From Muribaculaceae bacterium Isolate-002 (NCI) (GTDB lineage Bacteria; Bacteroidota; Bacteroidia; Bacteroidales; Muribaculaceae), in assembly GCA_004102805.1 (NCBI GenBank), contig SCEG01000003.1:1-64000 (forward strand): a stretch of 64,000 nucleotides of DNA, read 5' to 3'. The notes under the pieces were generated by a model. That model did no database searches, was not told the origin of the DNA, and saw nothing but the letters and a program-made list of their open reading frames with translations. A program made the translations under genes and the position numbers. Shown here in pieces: positions 1 to 8,752 of the stretch (position 1 is its first letter; each line of letters starts with the position of its first letter).

Positions 1-105
1 TTCCGACGATTATGCAGAAATTATGAGGATACATTGGAGGTCGCACGACAGATGGTTATTATTGCAGGTGTGGCAATGCTCCTAAACAGACTTCCCACAA
101 ATTAA
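1..105 (+). pseudogene. IS5-type transposase, 3' remnant
   Basis: The frame is open from the first base to a TAA at 103-105 (34 codons). The peptide begins FRRLCRNYEDTLEVARQMV and ends with a hydrophobic helix, AMLLNRL. This resembles the C-terminal end of IS5-superfamily transposases, where an RRL..Y(E/D) motif precedes the final hydrophobic helix. The catalytic DDE residues would lie upstream of the window, so I cannot tell whether the element is intact. It sits tail-to-tail with the DUF1848 gene. The family call rests on a short match and is tentative. Confidence 0.5.
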
Positions 106-126
106 CAATCGTTATGAAACACCCTC

Positions 127-1179
127 TTAATTTATTATACTTTCGCTGTCATCCGAATGTTTTGAAGCATTATCTAACACTATTTTTTTACTTGTATTGG
201 CATAGCAATAAACACAGAAGTGACGACAGGTGTTATACATGCCAATGTCCTTGCTTATCATACATCCACATAGTTTTCTTTGCCCTTTATCTTTAAGATT
301 CTTTTGTTTTTTAGGTATTTCAGGTACCTCTCCGAACAAATCTGGCTTCGGAAGCACGCCTGTTCTCAAGTAATATAACAATTCCTTGTCATCAGCAAAC
401 ACTCGTTCCATTAAACGGTCATCGATGCAACGATTATGTTCTATCCCCAGTGCATCAAGGTCTATGGATTCAGCACAAGTCGCGAGAGTTAATTCCCAGC
501 CACACTGTTTCCAAATTTCGCGAAGTTTTACAAGACCGTCTACAATTTCTTTCTTTTGCTCTTCGGTACCTTCACCATTTTCGACATTCTCTTTTGTGAA
601 AAGAGTAGTTTCCTTAATCAGGTTGTTTTGTACCTTGCGATAGGCTTTTATATCAACGAAACTGAAAACGAGCTTGCGAGTATAACCCTTAAGTTGATTA
701 CCTATATGCCAAACTTTTGCCAAAATTGAGCGAGGTGAAATAGCTGAACATATAAGTATAGGATCGAATCTCCATATTATTCTATCTGGACCAATTAAAT
801 CGGATAATTTCTTAAAGGTTTCAACACGTGCTTCAACGGATGGAAGATTAGGCTCAAGTTCTTCCTTAACATAGTCATTAAGAGTAACTTGAAAATAGTA
901 ATGAATACCTAATTTATCAAGAATATGAAGATACGGAATAATTGGTTCCGGATTCTTGGTCCAAAACACAACCACCTTGCATTTGGAAAAGGATATATAT
1001 TGCTTTTGTTGGTTGAATGGATTTGCCCAAGTACAATATCCCTTTTCCAAACGATTGAAGAACCACTTGGAAAAGAAAGCTGGTATGTCGGTTGAGCGAC
1101 TTGCTGAAATGATGACAGGTGCAACTGCTTCTACAGAAGCTCCGTCATCGTTAGTAATATATATTTTTTCGGTTGACAT
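127..1179 (-). CDS. DUF1848 family protein with C-terminal Fe-S type cysteine cluster
   Basis: This 350-residue protein matches DUF1848. The N-terminal part has PVIISASRSTDIPAF, then VVVFWTKNPEPIIPYL, and IIWRFDPIL near residue 135. The C-terminus carries CGCMISKDIGMYN followed by CRHFCVYCYAN, a CxxxCxxC cluster of the radical-SAM-like Fe-S type typical of this family. The biochemical role of DUF1848 is not established to my knowledge. It is the last gene of a four-gene minus-strand cluster, 7 bp after the 794-residue gene, so co-transcription is likely. The product is probably cytoplasmic, with no signal peptide or membrane segment. The family assignment is good; a role in nucleic-acid processing is only suggested by the neighbours. 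Confidence 0.8.
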   Translation of the reverse strand: MSTEKIYITNDDGASVEAVAPVIISASRSTDIPAFFSKWFFNRLEKGYCTWANPFNQQKQYISFSKCKVVVFWTKNPEPIIPYLHILDKLGIHYYFQVTLNDYVKEELEPNLPSVEARVETFKKLSDLIGPDRIIWRFDPILICSAISPRSILAKVWHIGNQLKGYTRKLVFSFVDIKAYRKVQNNLIKETTLFTKENVENGEGTEEQKKEIVDGLVKLREIWKQCGWELTLATCAESIDLDALGIEHNRCIDDRLMERVFADDKELLYYLRTGVLPKPDLFGEVPEIPKKQKNLKDKGQRKLCGCMISKDIGMYNTCRHFCVYCYANTSKKIVLDNASKHSDDSESIIN

Positions 1180-1186
1180 TAATATT

Positions 1187-3571
1187 CTAGTTGCCAGATA
1201 CTTTTTTGAGACAGTTGATTGTTAAATTAATGTCAAGTGACTTATATGCTCTATTTTTCCATTCCATGTTTTTCCCATTCTTACTTATCTTATCAGTTTT
1301 ACCTGATAAAAGAATGGATTTAAATAAGTTTAGTAACTCATTCTCAGACTTATCTAAGGAAAATTTCGGATCAAAAACCCAATTTAAATCTTTCTCTATT
1401 TGAGTCAACGCGAAATCACCAAGCATTGGATTTAACTGAGCAACTATATCTCGAATAGTTCTAATATTGTTTCTGCTAAATGCGATTCGAGCAGCATTCG
1501 GCACTATTTCCTCCTCAACAGGGGAGGATACCAATTCCTTAATTCCTTGCCAAATCTGTCCTATAACGCCTATTGAATTACCTTTTGAATCTGCATTTAA
1601 AGGAAGTTCGGACTGAAAATAGGGAGTGCTATTAGATTCATTACGATGTCTTGAAATGCTACCCCGGGAAGTTTTAGCTACATAATCCGGAGCGAGGTAA
1701 TCACGTAGAGTTTGCCATGGTTTTAGAGTCGGTTTCCAGCCATACTCTACGAAATCGTTCAGCAAAGATACAAATTTTATCGGATTTGTATCGTCTCCGA
1801 ATTCATCTAAAGCACGAATTAATCCCTCTCGCAGACTTTCTCGCTTGTCTTTCCTTTGGTTTTTAACAATCGTAGATTCAAAGAAAGATATAACTCTCCT
1901 CCGAAATCTATCCGGAGATTCGTTAGAGGTAATATCCTGCGTGGCTTTTCGATATTCGGACTGTAGTGGTGGCGTCGGCGCGGTTTGTGGTACTTCCGAG
2001 CAGGAAAGTATAAAATCAGAGTTTCCAAGAACACTTTCCACTTGTTGGTAAAGAGTGGCAACTGATGAACGATTAAATCCATCGAATAACGAGCGAGGGA
2101 TTGACACATAGCCAATCATAGCCCCCCACATAGCAAGTGCATATCTATAGTCGCATATTGCATTGACCTCAAGAAATGATTTTAGGCTTTCATAGTCTTC
2201 ACCCTTGAGAACAAAAGCAGCAACACTTTGTAAAACAGAGTCAGATATATCAGTAAGTTCAAACGGCTCGTACTTACTAATATTTTTTCTCATTCGGTCA
2301 AAGTATGCTTGTACCTCCGAGTCCTGCCACTGGATACCTCTATCCTCGATTATAGTCTTTAATGTCTTAACAACATTGATTGCCACATCTTTACGGTTAA
2401 TACGTATTTCTTCAAGGGATGGGATGAGATTATCCCATATAATACGATATAGGATTTTATTGAATAAATCACTTTCCTCATTTTCAGTTGAGAGCATTAC
2501 AGTATTAAAAGAAGCTCGGTCAACATCCAGAGAGTCTTTGAAGGATAGATGTTTAAGCCGTTCCTTGTTTTCATGAAAGATTGCAGACTTAGTATGCGTG
2601 GCAAGTTCCTGATTATATTGCTCATAACCTATAGTGCCAATGAGCGAATATGAACTGAGAGGTTTCCGAAGAGTAAGATTTTGCGCTGAAAGGAATTTTG
2701 ATTTTGCAGCTGTCTCAACACCAAGGTCTCTAAGCACCTGGTCAATATTAACTGATGTTACTTCGGAGCCAAATTCAGGTTGATTTGAAATGACGGTTTT
2801 CAAATATTCATTCCACCTTAATTTAGCGTGGCGTTGTATCGGGTCGAATTTAGTATACTCTGAATCCAGAGCGACCAATTCAGATTTCAATGCATCTGGG
2901 ATAAATGCGTCATTCCTTGTAGATGAGATTATGTCGTAGATTCTTTTCTGGATTCTAAGGAGGTTTGCGGTTTCTGAAGTCCGAGAAAGCATACAACCTA
3001 TTGCATATCCCCAAATGAAGCCCTTCACCTTGTTGTAGGCATTTTCGGAATACGCTGCTTCAACATTTTGAATGTTGATGTTATCCACACAATTCGCAAG
3101 GATAGCCCCTTGTTCAGACGGGTTTACCCCACTAAATCCGTATTTGAAGAATTCAAAAAGTTTACACTTCGCGCTATCTGAACAGTTCTGATAGACATAG
3201 TCCATTTCGTCTCTCTTATAAAAGAGAAGTCTTGTATTAGCTGGCGATAAGTGGATTGGATTTGCAGTAGCAAAAATATCTGTATCTTCGCATATGCCCA
3301 CAAAGGAAAGCCCATTCTCATCAGGAGAAGTAAGGTCAATCTCAACCACCATACGGTAATTTACGCGAGTATCATCATAAATATTAAATCTTGGCACCTT
3401 AGAAAATGCTAAGGTGCAGTAATCAAACTGCCGCAACTCCTCTAAGCATTCAAAGTGTGAATACCCGAAAACGCGCTTTCTACATTCACGAGCGGGTGCA
3501 ACACATTCACACGAAAGGATACTGTCGGCGTTAAGAGATGAGGTTGGTATATAGAGCTTCATATTGTTCAA
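1187..3571 (-). CDS. Large unknown protein in helicase/NERD cluster
   Basis: I do not recognise this 794-residue protein. It starts MNNMKLYIPTSSLNADSI and has no signal peptide. The first 170 residues look globular with several cysteines. The middle is helical and charged, and residues about 560-680 are low in hydrophobicity and rich in R, S and P, so possibly a linker. The start codon overlaps the stop of the helicase gene upstream (4 bp, ATGA type), which indicates translational coupling. The fixed order helicase - this protein - DUF1848 suggests one functional unit, possibly with this protein as sensor or effector. That role is inference only. Confidence 0.7.
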   Translation of the reverse strand: MNNMKLYIPTSSLNADSILSCECVAPARECRKRVFGYSHFECLEELRQFDYCTLAFSKVPRFNIYDDTRVNYRMVVEIDLTSPDENGLSFVGICEDTDIFATANPIHLSPANTRLLFYKRDEMDYVYQNCSDSAKCKLFEFFKYGFSGVNPSEQGAILANCVDNINIQNVEAAYSENAYNKVKGFIWGYAIGCMLSRTSETANLLRIQKRIYDIISSTRNDAFIPDALKSELVALDSEYTKFDPIQRHAKLRWNEYLKTVISNQPEFGSEVTSVNIDQVLRDLGVETAAKSKFLSAQNLTLRKPLSSYSLIGTIGYEQYNQELATHTKSAIFHENKERLKHLSFKDSLDVDRASFNTVMLSTENEESDLFNKILYRIIWDNLIPSLEEIRINRKDVAINVVKTLKTIIEDRGIQWQDSEVQAYFDRMRKNISKYEPFELTDISDSVLQSVAAFVLKGEDYESLKSFLEVNAICDYRYALAMWGAMIGYVSIPRSLFDGFNRSSVATLYQQVESVLGNSDFILSCSEVPQTAPTPPLQSEYRKATQDITSNESPDRFRRRVISFFESTIVKNQRKDKRESLREGLIRALDEFGDDTNPIKFVSLLNDFVEYGWKPTLKPWQTLRDYLAPDYVAKTSRGSISRHRNESNSTPYFQSELPLNADSKGNSIGVIGQIWQGIKELVSSPVEEEIVPNAARIAFSRNNIRTIRDIVAQLNPMLGDFALTQIEKDLNWVFDPKFSLDKSENELLNLFKSILLSGKTDKISKNGKNMEWKNRAYKSLDINLTINCLKKVSGN

Positions 3572-4590
3572 ATAACATCGTCATCATCGGACGAGTTGTA
3601 AATAGTGGAAGATGGCTTTGGAAAAAAATCACACAATGTTCCAGAATACCCAATATAGAGACGTTCGCTGCAACGTGTCATTGCAACGTAGAGAGCGGCA
3701 CGCTTGTCAGGCGAAAAGGACATTTCGCAACCAGGGATAAAGACATCCTTGAATTGTAGGCCTTTGGCACACCACCATGTCATTATCTTGGGGTTGTTAG
3801 AATGGAAATCCAAATCCATTTCTGTCTCTTGATTGGCATTATACTTAAACTCACAAGTAATACCTTTCCGCTTGAGGTAGTCCTTTACGTACTCTACAGA
3901 CATACACCCCTTATCGTTGGTATTAAAGGGTAACAATATTCCTACATTAGTGAGGGATCGGTTCTTAATGATTTCCGCTATTTTGTCAAGCTGTTCATCA
4001 AAATTCCGTGCAAGGATAAGGTTTGGTTTCTCTCCATCACGCTTGCACTTTAGTTCAAGGTCTTCCACTTGACCGACTGGTTCCCCCAGACGTGCAATGG
4101 CCTTGGTCAAACGATAATTAAAATATAGAGGATCTGCGGAAACTCCAAGGAGATGTGCAGTTTCCTCCACGGATTGAGTAGGTGCGCTGAATCCCATAAT
4201 GGATTGAGCCGAATCTCCAAAGAAGAAACAATACTCACCGTACTCACGAATCTCATCAATCTGTTCACGAGTGAAATCTTGGCACTCGTCAACAATCATA
4301 TACTTCACTTTGCGTTTGTTATGTCGCCATAGATGATAGTGTGAGACGTTTCTAAGACCGAGTGACCTCATCCCGTCTTCAAAGTATTTTCGTAAGGTTT
4401 TAGTATATACTATTATCGCATAGCTATCTCCAGATGCCGCCAACTGTTTGGCCTTATGCAACGCAATCAGTGATTTGCCACTTCCCGCGCTTCCAGTCAC
4501 AACCATAGAACGATTGTTCTTTTTGTCAATGAGTTGGCGTTGGAAATCATCCAAACTCGCGTAATCGATATAAAAATCAGATTCAGGCAT
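3568..4590 (-). CDS. Minimal superfamily 1 (UvrD/Rep-like) helicase
   Basis: The 340-residue protein has the SF1 helicase motifs in order. Walker A is TGSAGSGKSLIAL near residue 33, Walker B is MIVDECQDF near 98, and motif III is FFGDSAQSI. Then come KGLQFKDVFIPG (motif V region) and LYVAMTRCSERLYIG (motif VI). At about half the length of UvrD it lacks room for full 1B/2B insertions, as in stand-alone helicases of phage-defence clusters. It probably uses ATP to translocate on DNA. The NERD-methyltransferase gene lies 11 bp upstream and the 794-residue gene overlaps its stop, so the three form an operon. Confidence 0.85.
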   Translation of the reverse strand: MPESDFYIDYASLDDFQRQLIDKKNNRSMVVTGSAGSGKSLIALHKAKQLAASGDSYAIIVYTKTLRKYFEDGMRSLGLRNVSHYHLWRHNKRKVKYMIVDECQDFTREQIDEIREYGEYCFFFGDSAQSIMGFSAPTQSVEETAHLLGVSADPLYFNYRLTKAIARLGEPVGQVEDLELKCKRDGEKPNLILARNFDEQLDKIAEIIKNRSLTNVGILLPFNTNDKGCMSVEYVKDYLKRKGITCEFKYNANQETEMDLDFHSNNPKIMTWWCAKGLQFKDVFIPGCEMSFSPDKRAALYVAMTRCSERLYIGYSGTLCDFFPKPSSTIYNSSDDDDVI

Positions 4591-4601
4591 TATATTGTCT
4601 T

Positions 4602-6611
4602 TTATTTATAGAGTTTACATTCTGAGTTGTTGAAAACCTCTCTGACATATGTTGTATCAAGGTTTAATTCATTTCGAGTTATAAGGCGCATTGCAAACTT
4701 GCTGAGGTCTTTAACCTTTGCTGAATGTGATATATAAACATCCTTTTTATAGAAACAGCTATGTTTACAAGGTCCAAGTAAAGTTTGACCTGAGCAAGGG
4801 GCAACCGATCTGAAAAGCCCCTTTGAGTTAGATATGAAGGTATTTACACCAATGTTCATAATCTGTGGCAGGAATAGACCATTTTGCTCATTTTTAGTCG
4901 TAACATCTATGATGGTCATGATTCCAGTTTTGCATAATAGTGGTGCAAAAATCTTTGCGAAGAATTCATATCCGTTGTCTTCAATACGCTTTTTGTTTTC
5001 AAATTCGCCTATAGCCTTTGATGTTATTATGAAGTCGAAATCTGTGCCTATGATGTTGGATATTGTCGATAAATCGGATTCAGACTCAATGAAACATGGA
5101 GCAACAACAAATTCAACTTTGTTTCGTTCTCTTGAATTATAGCAGTTAATAATATTTTCGAGCAATCTGAGCGAATTGTGGTTACCATCAATACCTATTA
5201 TTTTTATTGATAAATTTGATTCCACATGATTCTCAAGCGCGTGTAAGAAACCAAAAAGTTCGCCCCCTGTTCCACACCCGAAATCAAGGATTTTTACCAC
5301 CTTTTTAGATTCTAATATGGATATGATTGAAGGATCATGCAAGATTGAATCCAGAGTCACAAAACCTTCGGCAAAACTTCTAGGAAAATATGTGCCAAGA
5401 TACACTTTACATTCTTCCTTATTCAAATCAAGATTATAAGAAAATCTGGTAAAAGAAGGTTGATATTTGGCGTTAAGCCTTTTGAAAATAAAGTCATCAA
5501 GCCACGAGGGTAATTTTGTTTCAATGGAATTACCTCTGTGTGGTGTTTCCTTTCTTTTTGGGATGTGACATGATTTGATTCTGATTTTTTCTCCAGAGTT
5601 CTGATAACTTTTAAATTCAAAATCACCCTCACCCCAAACGATTACTCCTGATGATAGGGACAACACATCCTTATTAAACAATCGTTTCAGTGTATTAATA
5701 TATGAATCTGCTTTTTCTGTCTGAAGAATGGCAACATATTCGGATTTAAACGGCAATGTCTTACCCATTATAGTTTCAAAATCATTATAATGTACCACCA
5801 TCAATTTATAATCTGTAGACAATCCCAGCGCTGGTAGGACAAGTTCATCGATAAACTGAGTATATTCATTCTTTATCGAATCAGTTTCTTTTTCAAGATT
5901 GTTAAATTGAGTAGCTGTTGTCATATGTGCAGATACGGGTGAAGAAAGGATGTCTTCAATAGGCTTATCAATATCTCCATAATCCGGAATATCATATCTT
6001 GAAGGCAAGATATTCACATCAACAGAAAAACGTGAATCTACGAATTCATCCAAAAGCCCAAGTTTTGGGATTAAATCAAGTATTTGTTCATTAGAAAGAT
6101 AGAAATTAGTGGTTGTTATATCTTCGATTTTATCAATGAAATGATTTAAATCACAAACATGGAGCCAACTTTTGACCTTTTCTGATAGATAGTTTTGTAA
6201 TATTATTGGTTGCGAAAATACGACAAGAGAAGGAATATCTTTCAGCATCTTGTTGGGTAAAATCCGTCCTTCTTTCAGGCCATTTTTGAGAGCCACATGA
6301 TTTAACTTTGCTTGTTGGTATACAGATTTTCTAGAACCTCCTTTAATAATCGTTCCATCTGCAAGTGTCCATGGCCCATTTTCGACGGCTTTAATTTCGC
6401 CTCCGTAATTCTTAAATTCTATAGAAATTATAGCGTCTGATTTGATTAATATTCCATCGAGTTCGCAATCAAATATATTGTAGTTTGCTATGAATACGCA
6501 TAATTCATCGCTTGCTTCATACTTAGAACGAAGCAAGTTGCAAATAGTACGATACTGTTCTCTCTCGGCAGTATGCTCGTAATCAGATATTTTGAATGCG
6601 ATGAAGGACAT
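4602..6611 (-). CDS. NERD nuclease-related domain fused to SAM-dependent methyltransferase
   Basis: The protein has 669 residues. Residues about 30-120 carry a NERD-type nuclease fold: DCELDGILI, then IEFKNYGGEI (D...ExK-like core), then SVYQQAKLNHVALKNGL. The middle is unassigned. Residues about 440-480 have a class I SAM-binding motif, VVKILDFGCGTGGEL, with IIGIDGNHNSLRLL as the acidic motif II. A cysteine-rich tail near residue 610 (APCSGQ, GPCKHSCFYK) resembles Rsm22-like methyltransferases. The fusion of a putative nuclease and a methyltransferase next to a helicase fits a restriction or immunity role, or an RNA/ribosome-directed toxin, but the substrate is unknown. It is the first large gene of the cluster. 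Confidence 0.75.
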   Translation of the reverse strand: MSFIAFKISDYEHTAEREQYRTICNLLRSKYEASDELCVFIANYNIFDCELDGILIKSDAIISIEFKNYGGEIKAVENGPWTLADGTIIKGGSRKSVYQQAKLNHVALKNGLKEGRILPNKMLKDIPSLVVFSQPIILQNYLSEKVKSWLHVCDLNHFIDKIEDITTTNFYLSNEQILDLIPKLGLLDEFVDSRFSVDVNILPSRYDIPDYGDIDKPIEDILSSPVSAHMTTATQFNNLEKETDSIKNEYTQFIDELVLPALGLSTDYKLMVVHYNDFETIMGKTLPFKSEYVAILQTEKADSYINTLKRLFNKDVLSLSSGVIVWGEGDFEFKSYQNSGEKIRIKSCHIPKRKETPHRGNSIETKLPSWLDDFIFKRLNAKYQPSFTRFSYNLDLNKEECKVYLGTYFPRSFAEGFVTLDSILHDPSIISILESKKVVKILDFGCGTGGELFGFLHALENHVESNLSIKIIGIDGNHNSLRLLENIINCYNSRERNKVEFVVAPCFIESESDLSTISNIIGTDFDFIITSKAIGEFENKKRIEDNGYEFFAKIFAPLLCKTGIMTIIDVTTKNEQNGLFLPQIMNIGVNTFISNSKGLFRSVAPCSGQTLLGPCKHSCFYKKDVYISHSAKVKDLSKFAMRLITRNELNLDTTYVREVFNNSECKLYK

Positions 6612-6660
6612 TTATCCCATTTAAATGTCCTTAGATCCTACTCGGACGGGTATGATTGGT

Positions 6661-6927
6661 TTAACAAAAAAAGCGCAGGATCCGTATCGTTACTCGTCCT
6701 GCTGTTTCAAGGCATCTGGCATAGCCGTCACTTCGTAGAACGAGTAACGTAGAGCCTACGCCGTATGATATATGATACGCCAAAGGGGACGTACCGACTG
6801 GGTACAATCCTCCTAAGGGCATGCACGTCATACCCGAGACATCTATCGTTACCTCATTCTTGACGAAGTTTTTGAAACTGCCAGATTTCTGAAACAGCCA
6901 AGAATCAAGCGCGATAAACGCTTTCAT
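6661..6927 (-). CDS. Small unknown ORF with its own promoter
   Basis: The reading frame gives about 88 residues from MKAFIALDSW. The chosen ATG has a GGGAGGT ribosome-binding site about 8 nt upstream. A Bacteroidetes-type promoter lies about 58 bp before the start (see separate entry). The sequence matches no family I know and has no membrane segment. It ends about 50 bp before the NERD gene, so it could be the first gene of that cluster or a leader. The alternative is that this is a structured non-coding region read by chance. Confidence 0.4.
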   Translation of the reverse strand: MKAFIALDSWLFQKSGSFKNFVKNEVTIDVSGMTCMPLGGLYPVGTSPLAYHISYGVGSTLLVLRSDGYARCLETAGRVTIRILRFFC

Positions 6928-6984
6928 TATGTAATGACCTCCCACGTTCCGGCTTCTTACGAAGTCTCACGGCGTAAGGTCACT

Positions 6985-7016
6985 GCAAAATTACTAAAAA
7001 ATTCGCAGATTGCAAT
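6985..7016 (-). promoter_or_regulatory. Bacteroidetes-type promoter for 6.9 kb ORF/NERD cluster
   Basis: On the minus strand a TAATTTTG box (6986-6993) is preceded by TTG at 7013-7015, 19 bp away. This matches the Bacteroidetes -33 TTG / -7 TAnnTTTG consensus. It points toward the small ORF and the NERD cluster. Confidence 0.5.
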
Positions 7017-7060
7017 GCCTATATGCTGCATAACATATCATTATTGGCGATATTTAGCGC

Positions 7061-7099
7061 AAAAAAAGCCGCCGAGGGATTGGGTTCTCTCGGCGGCTT
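7061..7099 (-). terminator. Rho-independent terminator of the mobilization operon
   Basis: An 11-bp stem (AAGCCGCCGAG with CTCGGCGGCTT) is followed on the minus strand by seven Ts. It lies just past the MobB stop codon. Confidence 0.9.
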
Positions 7100-7102
7100 G
7101 GG

Positions 7103-8155
7103 TTAGTGGTGCATTTTGGGGCCTCGGCGCTGCTGGGCTTTGAGTTTTTGCTGTTCCTTGAATTTGCGTTTGGCTTCTTCGATGCTCATGCCGGGGTGCA
7201 TTTTTAGGAAGTGAGCGAAGTCGTCAGACAAGCCTCCGCCAAGTACCATGTTGGTGTCGTCTGCCGATTGGCTTCCGAGTGATGGAGTTGACAGGGAGAT
7301 TGCCGGGGCTTGTTGCTTGGGCGTGGCGGTTGGTGGTGGAGTCGTTCTTACTGTCGCTGTTTTTCGGGTTTCGATATTCGCCTTCAATATGGTTGCAAGT
7401 CCTTTGGGAGTGTAATCCTTTCCGATTTTAGATCCGACGAAAGAATAACCATCTCTCTCGTATAAGAATGTTTTCAAATTCGGATTATCGGAGAGTTTGC
7501 TGTCCCAAAGCGGCTTGACCTTAACGCCTCGTTCTTTCATTCGGTCATGGAAAGTCTTTAAGTCGGTGATGGATTTGTCTTTCAGAACTTCGTGGCCAAT
7601 CTGCCGGATTTCGATACGGCTTTTCTCCGCACCTCTGAGTTTGGAAGTGTCAAGTGATAGACTGTCCTCGGCAATGGTCAGGCCATAGCGTTCGGTGATG
7701 TCGAAACATACGCCCTTGTTGCGGTGCCAATTCGTGACGGGCTTAATGATTTTTCCGTCGTAATCTACGCGGCTGAACATAAGGTGGCAATGGGGATGGT
7801 CGGCATCGGAGTGTCTGACAATAACGTATGGTGTGTTCTTTATCCCCATCGCCTCCATGTATTCTTTGGCGATCTGAGTCATGAATTCATCGGTCAGGCG
7901 GTGGGCATCCTCCGGTGCAAATCCCAACGCGATATGTCCGCACGGGTCTTTGATTTTAGCCCTTGACAGTGTTGGCCGCTCGATGTCGGCGGCTGCTCTC
8001 TTTCGCCAGTCTTTTTCACCGTCGGCAATCCTCACGCCGTCGCTGTCGAGGATTTTCCAGACACGCTTCTCTATCGGTTTGTCGTCCTGCTTTACACGGG
8101 TTATATAGTCCAGACAGCCTCCAAATCCGTTACCTTTTCTTATCTTGGCAAACAT
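7103..8155 (-). CDS. mobB: MobB-type relaxase/mobilization nuclease
   Basis: The 350-residue protein belongs to the relaxase/mobilization nuclease family of Bacteroidales mobilizable elements. It opens with MFAKIRKGNGFGGCLDYI, including the motif I tyrosine. It contains the histidine triad VRHSDADHPHCHLMFSR near residue 165, the metal-binding motif III. The enzyme would nick oriT and stay attached to the transferred strand. The C-terminal 80 residues are a Pro/Gln/Ser linker plus a basic helix. It lies 3 bp after the MobC gene and ends at a strong terminator. Recognition is confident. Confidence 0.9.
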   Translation of the reverse strand: MFAKIRKGNGFGGCLDYITRVKQDDKPIEKRVWKILDSDGVRIADGEKDWRKRAAADIERPTLSRAKIKDPCGHIALGFAPEDAHRLTDEFMTQIAKEYMEAMGIKNTPYVIVRHSDADHPHCHLMFSRVDYDGKIIKPVTNWHRNKGVCFDITERYGLTIAEDSLSLDTSKLRGAEKSRIEIRQIGHEVLKDKSITDLKTFHDRMKERGVKVKPLWDSKLSDNPNLKTFLYERDGYSFVGSKIGKDYTPKGLATILKANIETRKTATVRTTPPPTATPKQQAPAISLSTPSLGSQSADDTNMVLGGGLSDDFAHFLKMHPGMSIEEAKRKFKEQQKLKAQQRRGPKMHH

Positions 8156-8158
8156 ATT

Positions 8159-8530
8159 TTAGGTCTTAATTTCATAGAACAGGTCGATGAGCGCATTGTG
8201 CCTTTTCAGCACTGCCGTGGCTTGGTTTGCCACAGCAAAGCATCTGCCGCTGTTGCACGCCTTGGCAATCTGGTTGAGGTTGTTGCCCTCGCGGATAAGT
8301 TCGTTGAGAATCCTCATCTGCTCCGGTGTTATGCGCTCCACAACTTGGGTGTTGAGAATGCAGTCACGGGCGAAAGTGGAGAAATCCCGATAGCCGGCCT
8401 TGCGCTTACGCTCATTGGCCTTGTTGAGTTGGTTAAGGGAAAACTTGATTGTCTTGGGCAGGTTGATTACATCATACATATCCTCAATGTCGTGCCCCGG
8501 CATGGGGCGGCGGTTCTTTTTTCTATTCAT
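8159..8530 (-). CDS. mobC: MobC-family relaxosome accessory protein
   Basis: The 123-residue basic protein has the MobC-family layout. A ribbon-helix-helix-like N-terminal half (FSLNQLNKANERKRKAGY) is followed by ITPEQMRILNELIREGNNLNQIAKA, the conserved MobC helix pair. Such proteins bind oriT and help the relaxase open the strands. It is encoded 3 bp before MobB. An inverted-repeat-rich gap upstream is the likely oriT. Confidence 0.85.
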   Translation of the reverse strand: MNRKKNRRPMPGHDIEDMYDVINLPKTIKFSLNQLNKANERKRKAGYRDFSTFARDCILNTQVVERITPEQMRILNELIREGNNLNQIAKACNSGRCFAVANQATAVLKRHNALIDLFYEIKT

Positions 8531-8571
8531 ATCATTAAAGTTATTAAACGGTTATAGTCATTGTAGTAAAG

Positions 8572-8642
8572 AATGGAGGGGAGTTTCGAGGTGCAGAAAA
8601 CGGCTTGGTATTACCAAAGCCTAAACTCGCTCCCCCTCCATT
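8572..8642. other. Candidate origin of transfer (nested inverted repeats)
   Basis: The 222-bp gap upstream of the MobC gene has no ORF. It holds an outer inverted repeat (AATGGAGGGG at 8572 with its complement ending at 8642) and a nested hairpin (GGCTTGGTA / TACCAAAGCC) around 8611-8630. Its position beside mobC/mobB makes oriT the natural reading. The nick site is not identified. Confidence 0.45.
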
Positions 8643-8752
8643 ATCATTCCGGTGGTTGCCGCCTATAGGCGTCAATTTCCGCTGCGATTAAGAGGCTATA
8701 ACCTCTCAAATTCGCCATCGGTTAGGGCTTGTGCTTAGGTGCTGTCTCAATC

